NCBI RefSeq assembly: GCF_030555055.1
Contig: NZ_JAMOAO010000001.1
Span: 5,208,001-5,272,000, forward strand
Direction: 5' to 3'
Origin: Nocardiopsis sp. YSL2
Lineage (GTDB): Bacteria > Actinomycetota > Actinomycetes > Streptosporangiales > Streptosporangiaceae
Length of the DNA stretch: 64,000 bases
The position numbers and the translations under genes were made by a program. The notes beneath the pieces are model-generated. The model saw only the letters and a list, made by a program, of their open reading frames with translations, ran no database searches and was not told the origin of the DNA. The first letter of the stretch is position 1, and the number at the start of each line of letters is the position of its first letter. This document shows, one piece after another, positions 43,708 through 52,033 of the stretch.

Positions 43708-44477
43708 GCGGCGGCCCCTTCCCCCGTGCCGAGGTAGGCCGAGACCACCGCCGGGTCGCGCCGGACCTGGTCCGGCGTGCCCTCGGCGATGACCCGGCCC
43801 AGGTCGAGCACGGTGACGCGGTCGGACAGGCGCGAGACGAACGCGACGTCGTGCTCGATGAGCAGGGTGGTCTGGCCGTCCTCGTGCAGCTCCTCCACGA
43901 TCGACGCCAACCGCTCGCGCTCGGGCGCGCGCAGCCCGGAGGCGGGCTCGTCCAGCAACAGCAGCGCGGGGTCCGCGCACAGGGCGCGGGCGAGCTGCAT
44001 GGCGCGCTGCTGGCCGATGGGCAGGGCCTCGGCGGGATCCCCGGCGCGGTCCGACAGGCCCACGCGGTCCAGCGCGTCCAGGGCCAGCTCCCTGATACGG
44101 CGTTCGGCCGCGCGGTGGGCGGGCAGGCGCAGCACGGCCGCGGTGAACCCGGCGTCGGCGCGCAGGTGCGCGCCGACCATGACGTTCTCCAGCACGGTCA
44201 TGCCGGGGAAGATCCGGGCGGCCTGGAAGACGATCGCCACGCCGCGCCGGGCCCGCCGGTGTGCCGGGAGCCCGTCCAGGGGGCGCCCGGCCAGGCGGAT
44301 GCCGCCCCGGTCCGGGCGCAGGTGCCCGCTGATGAGGTTGAACAGAGTGGACTTGCCCGCCCCGTTGGGGCCGATGATGCCCCGGGTCTCACCGTCGGCG
44401 ACGGCGAGGTCGACGTCCTGGACGGCGTGCACCCCGCCGAAGGAGCGGCTGAGTCCGGTGATCTGTAGTTCGGCCAC
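43704..44477 (-). CDS. branched-chain-type ABC transporter ATPase LivG
   Basis: A 257-residue ATPase with Walker A GPNGAGKST, FQAARIFPGMTVLENVMVG, Walker B LLLLDEPASGLRAPE and LLIEHDVAFV. The signature loop reads LPIGQQRAMQLARAL rather than LSGGQ; the Gly-Gln core is kept, so ATPase function is still expected. Its start is one base from the binding-protein stop. Confidence 0.92.
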   Translation of the reverse strand: MAELQITGLSRSFGGVHAVQDVDLAVADGETRGIIGPNGAGKSTLFNLISGHLRPDRGGIRLAGRPLDGLPAHRRARRGVAIVFQAARIFPGMTVLENVMVGAHLRADAGFTAAVLRLPAHRAAERRIRELALDALDRVGLSDRAGDPAEALPIGQQRAMQLARALCADPALLLLDEPASGLRAPERERLASIVEELHEDGQTTLLIEHDVAFVSRLSDRVTVLDLGRVIAEGTPDQVRRDPAVVSAYLGTGEGAAA

Positions 44478-44478
44478 C

Positions 44479-45657
44479 TCAACCCCCGTACGCGGCGTCG
44501 AGCTGCTCGACCGCCCAGGGCACGGGGACGAAGGCGCCGTCCTCGACGGTGTTGACCGAGATCGCGTCGGTGGTGATCCCGGCGTGGTCGGAGTCGGAGT
44601 AGGCGTAGGTGCCGTTGGGGGTGACCAGGGTCAGCTCCTCCAGGGCCGCCAGGATGTCGGCGTGCTCGGTGGAGCCGGCGTTCTCGATCGCCGCGACCAG
44701 CAGCCGCACGGCGCTGTAGCCGTCCAGGGCGAACTGGGGCGGGGCGTAGCCGTGCTCCTCGGAGAAGGCGGCCGACACCTCCTCGATGACCTGTTTCTGC
44801 TCGCCCTCGGGCAGGTGCTCGCCGACCACGCCGATGGAGCTGAGCACGGTGACGCCCTCGGCGGCGTCGCCGGCGGGCTCCAGCCACAGGTGGCTGGCCT
44901 GGGCACCGGTCATGACCAGGGGGACGTCGGCCTCGACGGACCCGTACTGCTGGGCGAAGGTCACCGCGGGGGGCCCGGTGCCCCAGAACAGCAGGGCCTG
45001 CGGGTCGACGGAGTCGAGTTCGCTGAACACGTGGCCGAAGTCGGTGGTGTCCTGCTGGTACTCGTTGACCGCGGAGATCTCGATGCCGTACTCGTCGGCG
45101 AGCTCCTCGGTGGCCAGGAACCCGGCGACGGCGTAGGTGGTGGCCGAGTAGGCCACGGACACCTCGGTCAGGCCCTCGGCCTGGAAGTACTGCAGGGCGC
45201 GTTCGGCGTAGGCGGCGGCCGTGGCCGGGACGACGAAGACCTCCTCGCGCAGCGGGTCGAGCTGTTCGTCGGCGGGCGTGGGGGAGATGTAGGGGACTCC
45301 GGCGCGCTCGACGGCGGGGATGGTGGCCATGGCGCTGTCGGACACGGCCGATCCGATCACGGCGACCGGGTCCTGGGACTGGATGTCGTTGAAGGCCAGG
45401 ACCGCCTGGTCGGGTTCGCTCTGGTCGTCGCGGGTGATGAGCTCGATCTGCCGGCCCAGGACGCCGCCGTCGGCGTTGACCTGGGCGACCGCGAGTTCGA
45501 CGGCCAGTTCGTTGTCGGTGCCCAGGGCGGAGTAGCCGCCGGTCAGGGGCGTGATGTAGCCGACGCGGACGGCGTCGTCGCTGCCGGAGTCCCCGCCGCC
45601 ACCGCACGCGGTGGCCGAGACGGCGACGAGGGCGAGTAATGAGATGAATCTGCGCAC
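44479..45657 (-). CDS. ABC transporter substrate-binding lipoprotein, Peripla_BP_6 type
   Basis: A 392-residue lipoprotein. GTG at 45657 (AGGAG eight bases upstream) starts a signal sequence with lipobox SATAC and a Gly/Ser linker; an in-frame ATG at 45702 would add 15 residues and lacks such a site. The Leu/Ile/Val-type domain follows (VRVGYITPLTGGYSALG, NADGGVLGRQIELITRDDQS, AVIGSAVSDSAMATIPAVERAGVPYIS). The same fold is used by known aromatic-acid and hydroxycinnamate importers. It is promoter-proximal, behind a PaaX-type operator. Confidence 0.9.
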   Translation of the reverse strand: MRRFISLLALVAVSATACGGGGDSGSDDAVRVGYITPLTGGYSALGTDNELAVELAVAQVNADGGVLGRQIELITRDDQSEPDQAVLAFNDIQSQDPVAVIGSAVSDSAMATIPAVERAGVPYISPTPADEQLDPLREEVFVVPATAAAYAERALQYFQAEGLTEVSVAYSATTYAVAGFLATEELADEYGIEISAVNEYQQDTTDFGHVFSELDSVDPQALLFWGTGPPAVTFAQQYGSVEADVPLVMTGAQASHLWLEPAGDAAEGVTVLSSIGVVGEHLPEGEQKQVIEEVSAAFSEEHGYAPPQFALDGYSAVRLLVAAIENAGSTEHADILAALEELTLVTPNGTYAYSDSDHAGITTDAISVNTVEDGAFVPVPWAVEQLDAAYGG

Positions 45658-45784
45658 GGGGGGTGCTCCTGTGAGTCGGGGGGCGTGTGGAGGTGCGCCC
45701 ATGAGGATGGAGGCGCGGGGGATCGGGCGTGGGCGGGTGGCGCTCCGAGCCGAACGGGTCAGTGACGAAGGTCACTGGGGCCCC

Positions 45785-45825
45785 AACTTATGCAAATCCA
45801 TGACGTCAGTCAACAAGATGCACAA
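45785..45825 (-). promoter_or_regulatory. promoter and PaaX-type operator of the ABC operon
   Basis: On the reverse strand, -35 TTGACT (45808-45813) and -10 TAAGTT (45785-45790) are 17 bases apart. The 38-base element 45788-45825 (TTATGC...TGCACAA) matches the element before the SDR operon at 28 of 38 positions with no gap. The predicted leader is about 120 bases. Confidence 0.8.
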
Positions 45826-45933
45826 CTTGGTTCGGGCGATGCCGCCGGGACATGACATCTGTCATCTCCCGCGGGTGAGGACCGCAGCGCGAACCCGTGT
45901 GAACCGGCACTCCTGCGCGGCGGCGCGTCTGGC

Positions 45934-45939
45934 TAGCGT
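45934..45939 (+). promoter_or_regulatory. -10 box of a leaderless transcript
   Basis: TAGCGT ends seven bases before the ATG of the CPBP gene, and no ribosome site is seen. This is the usual layout of leaderless actinobacterial genes. Confidence 0.55.
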
Positions 45940-45946
45940 TGACGGT

Positions 45947-47050
45947 ATGAACCCCTACGACGAGAGCCATGCACCGACCGACGGGCCCCACCCCACGCCC
46001 CCCGGTTCCGGCCCCGGACCGGGCGCGATGCCCCCGGACGGCGCCTCGATCCCGTCCGGCCCCTCCGCTCCGTCCGGGTCCGCCGGGCCGCCGCCGCGGC
46101 GTCGCGGGCCGCGTCCGGTCCCGCCGGGCGTGCCCTACCACCGCGTCCTGGCCGATGACAAGCGCCGGATCTGGCGGGGCATCGCCGCACTCGTGCTCCT
46201 CGTGGGAGGGATGTTCCTCTTCAGCATCGTCCTGACGCTCCTCGCCGCCGTCGTCGACGCCCTGCTCGGCAGGGACAGCGTGCTGACGGGCGGCACCGAG
46301 CTCACCCCCGTGGACATGGGCTCGAACCTGCTCGCGCTCGCCCTGCTCATCCCGTGGAGCATGCTCATCCAACGGTGGCTCTACGGGATGCGGGCGGCTT
46401 CGCTGCACTCGGTGAGGTCGCTCTTCCGGCCCGCGGTGTTCGGCCGGGCGATCCTGGTCATCGTTCCCCTCTGGGCCGTCTACATGACCGCCTTCTCCGC
46501 GCTCACCCCCGTGGAGGAGGTGCCCTGGCGGTTCGGCGACCTGCTCGCGATGTTCGCGGTGATCCTCGTGCTGGTGCCGGTGCAGTCGGCCGGTGAGGAG
46601 TACGGGCTGCGCGGGCTCGCCTTCCGGGTCGCCGCGAGCTGGGGCCGCGGTCCGCGCTCGGCCCTGGTCATCGGTGTCGTGGTGTCGAGCCTGGTGTTCA
46701 TGGCGATCCACTTCGCGGCCGACCCGTGGCTCAACGTCTACTACTTCACCTTCGGCGCCACGCTGGCCCTCATCACGTGGCGCACGGGCGGCCTGGAGAC
46801 CGCGGTCGTGATCCACGCGGTGAACAACACGCTCGCGTTCCTCACCGTGGTCCTCCTGCGCTCCGACCCGGCGGAGTGGACGGACCGGTCGGCGGGCGTC
46901 GGATCGGCGCAGATGCTGATCCCCTGCGCGATCCTCATCGCGGCCACGGCCGTGGTGTGGTGGCGCACGCGAAGGACCGGACCGGCCCTGACCCCCGCCG
47001 AGGCCGATCCCCACGAGCACGGATCCGGCCGGGAGCAGCGGGCGCGGTAG
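45947..47050 (+). CDS. CPBP family intramembrane metalloprotease
   Basis: A 367-residue protein with a Pro/Gly-rich cytoplasmic tail (about 1-65), then about eight helices with the three CPBP/Abi motifs: EEYGLRGLAFR (EExxxR), FMAIHFAAD (FxxxH) and VIHAVNNTLAF (HxxxN/B). Members are type II CAAX-prenyl-protease-like glutamic or metallo-proteases, often with roles in peptide maturation or bacteriocin immunity. The substrate is unknown. It stands apart from the PaaX regulon. Confidence 0.88.
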   Translation: MNPYDESHAPTDGPHPTPPGSGPGPGAMPPDGASIPSGPSAPSGSAGPPPRRRGPRPVPPGVPYHRVLADDKRRIWRGIAALVLLVGGMFLFSIVLTLLAAVVDALLGRDSVLTGGTELTPVDMGSNLLALALLIPWSMLIQRWLYGMRAASLHSVRSLFRPAVFGRAILVIVPLWAVYMTAFSALTPVEEVPWRFGDLLAMFAVILVLVPVQSAGEEYGLRGLAFRVAASWGRGPRSALVIGVVVSSLVFMAIHFAADPWLNVYYFTFGATLALITWRTGGLETAVVIHAVNNTLAFLTVVLLRSDPAEWTDRSAGVGSAQMLIPCAILIAATAVVWWRTRRTGPALTPAEADPHEHGSGREQRAR

Positions 47051-47149
47051 CGCACCGCCCGCGCGGACGGCCGGTGGCCCGCCGGTGGAACTCGGACGGT
47101 GCCATCGGCGACGGCGGTGCGGGTTCCTTGGGGGCGTTGCGGGTCGGGC

Positions 47150-47557
47150 TCAGCGGGTCGAGGCGGTGTCGGCCGAAGCACTGACCTCGGCGATGGCGTG
47201 GGTCTGCGCCCAGTCCAACAGCGGGAGCAGGAGCTGGGTGACCTGTTCGCCGCTGTCGGTGAGGCTGTAGACCACGTAGGGCGGAACCACGGGGCGGGCG
47301 TCGCGCAGGACCAGGCGGTCGGCCTCCAGGGTGCGCAGGGTCTGGGCGAGCATCTTCTCGCTGATGCCGCCGATACCGCGCAGGAGTTCGCTCCAGCGCC
47401 GGGGGCCCTCGGAGAGGGAGACCAGGACGAGGACGCCCCACTTGCTGGTGATGTCGCCCAACAGGCGCCGGGACGGGCAGTTCTCGGACAGGACCTGTCC
47501 GCCGACGGTCAGGATCTCGGAGGAGTCGAACGGCGTCGAGGAGGACGGTGTCGTCAT
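47150..47557 (-). CDS. HxlR family transcriptional regulator
   Basis: A 135-residue winged helix protein: CPSRRLLGDITSKWGVLVLVSLSEGPRRWSELLRGIGGISEKMLAQTLRTLEADRLVLR is the HxlR core. The Cys at the start of the core is the redox-sensing position of YodB/HypR-type members. The ATG ends at 47557 with a TATCGT -10 box six bases upstream, so the gene may be leaderless. It is divergent from a thioesterase; a quinone-reductase-type SDR, a common HxlR target, lies 1.3 kb away. Confidence 0.88.
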   Translation of the reverse strand: MTTPSSSTPFDSSEILTVGGQVLSENCPSRRLLGDITSKWGVLVLVSLSEGPRRWSELLRGIGGISEKMLAQTLRTLEADRLVLRDARPVVPPYVVYSLTDSGEQVTQLLLPLLDWAQTHAIAEVSASADTASTR

Positions 47558-47796
47558 TCCTCGACGATACCTGTCCTGATCGAGAGACCTCGGTCCGCCG
47601 TGCCCGCGGCTCAGCGGAACGCGTGGACGGGGCCGCGGGCGTCCTGGCGGCCCGGGTGGAGGCGGCAGGTCGGCTCCCGAAGGCGATGGGCGATGGGATA
47701 GCGTGGCCCTCGACTTATAACGACCGTCATAGGACTGAGTCCGCCGGACCCGGGCGCGGGGCGCCGGCCGCACTCTCCCCCCACGGAGGCCACAGC

Positions 47797-48579
47797 ATGG
47801 GAACCGGGCCCGAAGCGTTCTACCTGCCCCTCGACGACCAGACCTACGAACCCACCGCGGCCACAGAGAGCCCGTGGGACAGCCGTGCCCAGCACGGCGG
47901 CCCGCCTTCCGCGCTGCTGGGCCACGTGATCGACCAAGCCGTCGGCCCCGGCCTGCGCCTGGGGCGGATCTCGGTGGACTTCCTCGCCCCCATCCCGCGG
48001 CTGCCCGCGCGGGTGGAACTCACCACGCTGCGGCCCGGCCGCCAGGTCCACCTCACCCAGGCCGACATGATCATCGACGGGCGTACCGCCGTGACCGCCC
48101 GAGCGTGGCACATCGCCACCGGACCCACTCCGCCGGTGCACGGCGAGCCCGTGGCGCCGCCGCCCCTGCCCGCGCCCTCCGAGGAGGACCTCTTCGCCGG
48201 TCGCACGGGCTGGGGGTACGGCCAGGCCATCGAGTGGCGCTTCGTGCGGGGCGGCTTCACCGTCTCCGGCGCCGCCCAGGCGTGGACGCGTGTCCGCATC
48301 CCCCTGGTGGCGGGGGAGAAGCTCACCGGCGCGGCCCGCGCGCTGATCGTCGCCGACTCCGCCAACGGCCTGTCGGCGGTCCTGCCGATGGACGAGTGGC
48401 TGTCCATCCCGCCCACCATGACCGCGACCCTCCTGCGCCACCCCGAGGGCGACTGGACGTACATGGACTGCGGCACCGAACTGTCCGACGACGGCCTCGG
48501 GCTCACCCGGGCCGCCCTGTCCGACGCCGGGGGCCGCCTCGGCGAGGTCGCCCAACCCCTGCTCGTGCGCCGACGCTGA
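47797..48579 (+). CDS. thioesterase family protein (TesB-like double hot dog)
   Basis: A 260-residue protein: AQHGGPPSALLGHVIDQA near residues 32-50 and GRISVDFLAPIPRLPARVEL form the first hot-dog fold; ADSANGLSAVLPMDEWLSIPP and GLGLTRAALSDAGGRLGEVAQPLLV form the second. This is the acyl-CoA thioesterase/TesB-like family with broad acyl-CoA hydrolysis. GGAGG precedes the start at 47797. It could serve the neighbouring CoA-dependent catabolism by rescuing trapped CoA, but there is no direct evidence. Confidence 0.83.
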   Translation: MGTGPEAFYLPLDDQTYEPTAATESPWDSRAQHGGPPSALLGHVIDQAVGPGLRLGRISVDFLAPIPRLPARVELTTLRPGRQVHLTQADMIIDGRTAVTARAWHIATGPTPPVHGEPVAPPPLPAPSEEDLFAGRTGWGYGQAIEWRFVRGGFTVSGAAQAWTRVRIPLVAGEKLTGAARALIVADSANGLSAVLPMDEWLSIPPTMTATLLRHPEGDWTYMDCGTELSDDGLGLTRAALSDAGGRLGEVAQPLLVRRR

Positions 48580-48764
48580 CCCGTCGGCCGCCTGGAGGCG
48601 GAGGCGCTGCCGCCCGCTCCGGCGCGCAGGGCTTGCGCGGTCGGGCTCACCGGGCGGGCGCGGTCCCGCCCCGACACCACGCTGCGGGCCCGGGAGCCGC
48701 CGCCGGCGCGGGTCGCCCCGGCCTGCGGCCGCGCGTTCCGACCGTGTCCTGTCGCACCTACTGC

Positions 48765-48796
48765 GTAGCGCACCCACCCCGTATCGCACCCACCCC
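48765..48796 (+). repeat. 16-base tandem repeat
   Basis: Two adjacent copies of GTAGCGCACCCACCCC / GTATCGCACCCACCCC with one mismatch, just before the candidate HxlR operator. It is a possible regulator-binding array or a slipped duplication. The rest of the gap 48580-48764 shows nothing else. Confidence 0.6.
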
Positions 48797-48799
48797 GGA

Positions 48800-48821
48800 G
48801 TACTAACCAAAAAGTGGGTAC
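48800..48821. promoter_or_regulatory. candidate HxlR-type operator
   Basis: GTACTAACCA and TGGGTAC form a dyad with GTAC ends around AAAAG, in AT-richer DNA about 90 bases before the quinone-reductase-like gene. HxlR/YodB operators typically have GTAC/TACT ends. Confidence 0.45.
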
Positions 48822-48910
48822 AAGACCTTTGGAATGTGCGGATGAACGGCCCGGTTGGCACCACACAGCGGCCGGGAAAGTCCCGGTCCTCCATCGGAAG
48901 GACCCCGCAC

Positions 48911-49768
48911 ATGTCCGTCGTCATCACCGGTGCCACCGGCCACCTGGGCCGCCTCGTCGTCGAGGACCTCCTGGCCGGGGGGCTGCCCGCCGACCAGATC
49001 ACCGCCACCGGGCGCGACACCGCCAAGCTGGCGGACCTGTCCGGCAGGGGCGTCTCGACGGCGCGCGCCGACTTCGAGGACCCCGCCTCGCTCAAGGCCG
49101 CCTTCCAGGGCGCCGACACCGTGCTCCTGGTCTCGGGCAGCGAGGTCGGCAAGCGCGTGGACCAGCACCGCAACGCCGTCCAGGCGGCCAAGGACGCGGG
49201 TGTGGGCCACATCGTCTACACCAGCCTGCTCAACGCCGCCGAGAGCACCCTCGTCCTGGCGCCGGAGCACAAGGCCACCGAGGAGATCATCCGCGCCTCC
49301 GGCCTGCCCCACACACTCCTGCGCAACGGCTGGTACAGCGAGAACTACGAGCAGCAGCTGCAGCAGGCGCGCGAGACCGGCACCGTCCTCACCAGCGCCG
49401 GAGCGGGCCGGGTGGCCAGCGCCTCGCGCCCCGACTACGCGGCGGCCGCCGCCGCGGTGCTGCGCGACCCCGCCGCGCACGCCGGCGCCGTCCACGAGCT
49501 CTCCGGCGACACCGCGTGGACCTTCGACGAGCTCGCCGCCGCGATGGGCCGGGTCCTGGGCCGCGAGGTCGTCGTCGACAACGTCACCCCCGAGGAGCAC
49601 CAGGCCGTCCTGACCGGTGCCGGGCTGGACGAGGGCACCGCCCGGTTCGTCGTGGGCCTGGACGCCGGTACGCGCGAGGGCGAGCTGTCCTCGACCACCG
49701 GCGAGCTCTCCCGTCTCATCGGGCGCCCGACCACCCCTCTGGTGGAGACCCTCGGGGCCCTGGTGTGA
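48911..49768 (+). CDS. NmrA-like NAD(P)-binding quinone oxidoreductase (QOR2/YtfG type)
   Basis: A 285-residue atypical SDR: VVITGATGHLGRLVVEDLLA (GxxGxxG), TLLRNGWYSENYEQQLQQA and LIGRPTTPLVETL are hallmarks of the QOR2/YtfG quinone oxidoreductases. In E. coli ytfG is divergent from the HxlR-type ytfH, and an HxlR gene lies nearby here. The ATG at 48911 has GGAAGGA upstream. It probably reduces quinones with NADPH in response to electrophile stress. Confidence 0.87.
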   Translation: MSVVITGATGHLGRLVVEDLLAGGLPADQITATGRDTAKLADLSGRGVSTARADFEDPASLKAAFQGADTVLLVSGSEVGKRVDQHRNAVQAAKDAGVGHIVYTSLLNAAESTLVLAPEHKATEEIIRASGLPHTLLRNGWYSENYEQQLQQARETGTVLTSAGAGRVASASRPDYAAAAAAVLRDPAAHAGAVHELSGDTAWTFDELAAAMGRVLGREVVVDNVTPEEHQAVLTGAGLDEGTARFVVGLDAGTREGELSSTTGELSRLIGRPTTPLVETLGALV

Positions 49769-49774
49769 GCCGCC

Positions 49775-49803
49775 GGGTCCGGCTCCCCGGCGGAGCCGGA
49801 CCC
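49775..49803 (+). terminator. hairpin terminator after the quinone reductase gene
   Basis: Perfect 12-base arms GGGTCCGGCTCC and GGAGCCGGACCC with a 5-base loop. A second 9-base hairpin (49832-49851, GCGGGTCCG/CGGACCCGC) follows and probably serves the convergent IclR gene. Confidence 0.82.
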
Positions 49804-49878
49804 GCGCCGCCACCCGGGGCCCGTCGGCCGTGCGGGTCCGGTCGGACCCGCGGAGGGCGGCCGGCGCTCCCCGGGCGA

Positions 49879-50643
49879 TCAGTCCTCGGAGGCGGCCAGA
49901 CGGAGGCCGAGGCCCTCGGCTCCGGCGCGCAGCGCCGGGACCAGCCGCGACAGATCGGCGCGTACCGTCCGGACGACGATGCCCAGGGCGGCCACGGGCG
50001 GTCCGGTCCCGTTCGACACCGGGACCGCCACCGAGCACGACCCCAGGGACATCTCCTCGCTGGTCGAGGCGTAGCCGCGCTCGACGGACGTGCGCAGCTC
50101 GCGCAGCAGCCGTCCCCGCTCGGTGATGGTGTGCCGGGTCTGCCGTGAGAGCGGGCGGTCGCAGTAGGCGCGCAGGAAGTCCTCGTCGGCCCAGGCGAGC
50201 AGCGCCTTGCCGACCCCGGTGGCGTGCAGGGGCAGGTGGGTGCCCACCCGGGAGAGCACCGGGACGGAGCGGTGCCCGGACAGCTTCTCCACGTACAGGG
50301 CCCGGTCCCCGTCCAGGACGGCGAGGTGGATGTTCTCCCGGGTCGCCTCGTACAGGTCCTGCATGAACGGCAGGGCCGTCTCGCGCAGCCGGTCGGACAC
50401 GGGGGCCAGCAGGCCCGTCCGCCACAGGCGCAGGCCGATGCGGTAGCGGCCGTCGGCGTCGCGGTCCAGCGCGCCCCAGGTCACCAGGTCGCCGGCCAGC
50501 CGGTGCGCGGTGGCGGGCGGCAGCCCGGAGCGCCGCGCGAGATCGGTCAGGGTCGCCTCGGGGTGCTCGGCGTCGAAGGCGCCCAGGAGGTCCAGGGCGC
50601 GCGCGGTCACCGAGCGACCCGCCGCAGTGCTGTTGCCGGCCAT
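49879..50643 (-). CDS. IclR family regulator, probable controller of pobA
   Basis: A 254-residue regulator: IclR HTH (VTARALDLLGAFDAEHPEATLTDLARRSGLPPATAHRLAGDLVTWGAL) and effector domain (HLAVLDGDRALYVEKLSGHRSVPVLSRVGTHLPLHATGVGKALLA, then GYASTSEEMSLGSCSVAVPV). It is divergent from 4-hydroxybenzoate monooxygenase with 77 bases between starts, the classical PobR arrangement. Confidence 0.9.
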   Translation of the reverse strand: MAGNSTAAGRSVTARALDLLGAFDAEHPEATLTDLARRSGLPPATAHRLAGDLVTWGALDRDADGRYRIGLRLWRTGLLAPVSDRLRETALPFMQDLYEATRENIHLAVLDGDRALYVEKLSGHRSVPVLSRVGTHLPLHATGVGKALLAWADEDFLRAYCDRPLSRQTRHTITERGRLLRELRTSVERGYASTSEEMSLGSCSVAVPVSNGTGPPVAALGIVVRTVRADLSRLVPALRAGAEGLGLRLAASED

Positions 50644-50662
50644 GCGTCCATTCTCCCCGATC

Positions 50663-50677
50663 TTCCACTGGACGGAA
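50663..50677. promoter_or_regulatory. candidate IclR operator between the IclR gene and pobA
   Basis: TTCC-ACTGGAC-GGAA is a dyad centred between the two divergent starts. IclR-type regulators of beta-ketoadipate genes bind TTCC/GGAA-type repeats. Confidence 0.5.
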
Positions 50678-50720
50678 CGGCCTGCTGGTCTGTGACCCGG
50701 CCCACCGATTCAGTGGGGGC

Positions 50721-51911
50721 ATGAACTCACTCACAACCCGTACCCGGGTGGCCATCATCGGGGCCGGTCCCGCCGGCCTGGTCCTGTCCCACCTGCTGGC
50801 CGCCCGCGGCATCGACTCGGTCGTCGTGGAGACCCGAGAGCGCGACGCGATCGAGAGCACCATCCGCGCCGGGGTCCTCGAACAGGGCACCGTCGACCTG
50901 CTGACGGGCACCGGCGTGGACACTCGTGTCCTGACCGAGGGCGCCAAGCACGACGGGGTCGAGTTCCGCTTCGGCGGCCGGGGCCACCGGATCGACTTCG
51001 CGGGGCTGGTGGGCCGCTCGGTCTGGCTCTATCCGCAGCACGAGGTGCTCAAGGACCTGATCGCCACCCGCCTGGCCGTCGGCGCCGACATACGCTTCGG
51101 CGTGAGCGACGTGGTGCCGAGCGGTGTGGACACCGACAGCCCTTCGGTCCACTTCACCGACGCCCAGGGGCGTCGGGTGGAACTGCGCTGCGACGTGGTG
51201 GCGGGCTGCGACGGCTCGGCGGGTGTGAGCCGCGCGGCCCTGCCCGAGGACCGGCGTGTCGACCACTTCCGCACCTACCCCTTCGGCTGGTTCGGGATCC
51301 TCGCCGAGGCTCCGCCCTCCTCGCCCGAGCTGGTCTACGCCCGCTCCGACCGCGGGTTCGCGCTGATCAGCACCCGCACGCCCGAGGTGCAGCGGATGTA
51401 CTTCCAGTGCGCCCCGGACGAGGACCCCGCGGCCTGGAGCGACGCCCGGATCTGGGACGAGCTCCAGGCGCGGGTGGCGGGCGACGGCTTCGCCCTGAAG
51501 GAGGGGTCCATCTTCCAGCGCGGTGTGATCCCGATGCGCAGCTACGTGTGCGACCCGATGTGCTTCGGCCGGCTGATGCTGGCCGGAGACGCGGCGCACA
51601 CGGTGCCGCCCACCGGGGCCAAGGGCCTGAACCTGGCGGTGGCCGACGTCGTCGTGCTGGCCCGCGTGCTGGAGGAGTTCCTGGCCTCGGGCGAGGAACG
51701 GCACCTGGACTCCTACGGCCCCACGGCCCTGCGCCGGGTCTGGCGGGCCCAGCACTTCTCGTGGTGGATGACCTCGATGCTGCACACGCCGCCGGAGGCC
51801 ACGCCCTTCGACATCCAGCGCCAGCTCGGCGAGCTCGACATGGTGACGAGCAGCCGGGCGGGCGCGGCCTATCTGGCCGAGGCGTACACGGGCTGGCCGA
51901 TCGACGACTGA
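50721..51911 (+). CDS. pobA: 4-hydroxybenzoate 3-monooxygenase
   Basis: A 396-residue class A flavoprotein: VAIIGAGPAGLVLSHLLAARGI (FAD GxGxxG), ESTIRAGVLEQGTVDLL (the RAGVLEQ hallmark of p-hydroxybenzoate hydroxylase), YPQHEVLKDL, CDGSAGVSR (DG motif) and LMLAGDAAHTVPPTGAKGLNLAVADV (GD motif). Length equals the typical 390-395. It makes protocatechuate from 4-hydroxybenzoate with NAD(P)H and O2. No protocatechuate dioxygenase is in the window. The preceding IclR gene is the likely activator. Confidence 0.95.
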   Translation: MNSLTTRTRVAIIGAGPAGLVLSHLLAARGIDSVVVETRERDAIESTIRAGVLEQGTVDLLTGTGVDTRVLTEGAKHDGVEFRFGGRGHRIDFAGLVGRSVWLYPQHEVLKDLIATRLAVGADIRFGVSDVVPSGVDTDSPSVHFTDAQGRRVELRCDVVAGCDGSAGVSRAALPEDRRVDHFRTYPFGWFGILAEAPPSSPELVYARSDRGFALISTRTPEVQRMYFQCAPDEDPAAWSDARIWDELQARVAGDGFALKEGSIFQRGVIPMRSYVCDPMCFGRLMLAGDAAHTVPPTGAKGLNLAVADVVVLARVLEEFLASGEERHLDSYGPTALRRVWRAQHFSWWMTSMLHTPPEATPFDIQRQLGELDMVTSSRAGAAYLAEAYTGWPIDD

Positions 51912-51937
51912 GCCCGCCCCCGGCGCCTGTCACCGGT

Positions 51938-51965
51938 GGTGCCCGCGGTCGCACCCGCGAGCACC
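51938..51965. terminator. hairpin between pobA and the TetR gene
   Basis: GGTGCCCGCG and CGCGAGCACC (9 of 10 paired) around an 8-base loop, 26 bases after the pobA stop. Confidence 0.55.
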
Positions 51966-52033
51966 GCCGCACCCTCGGTGCCGTTCATGTGAGCTGTCGG
52001 ATCCCCCACGGCCGACCCTGCCGCGGGCCCCGC

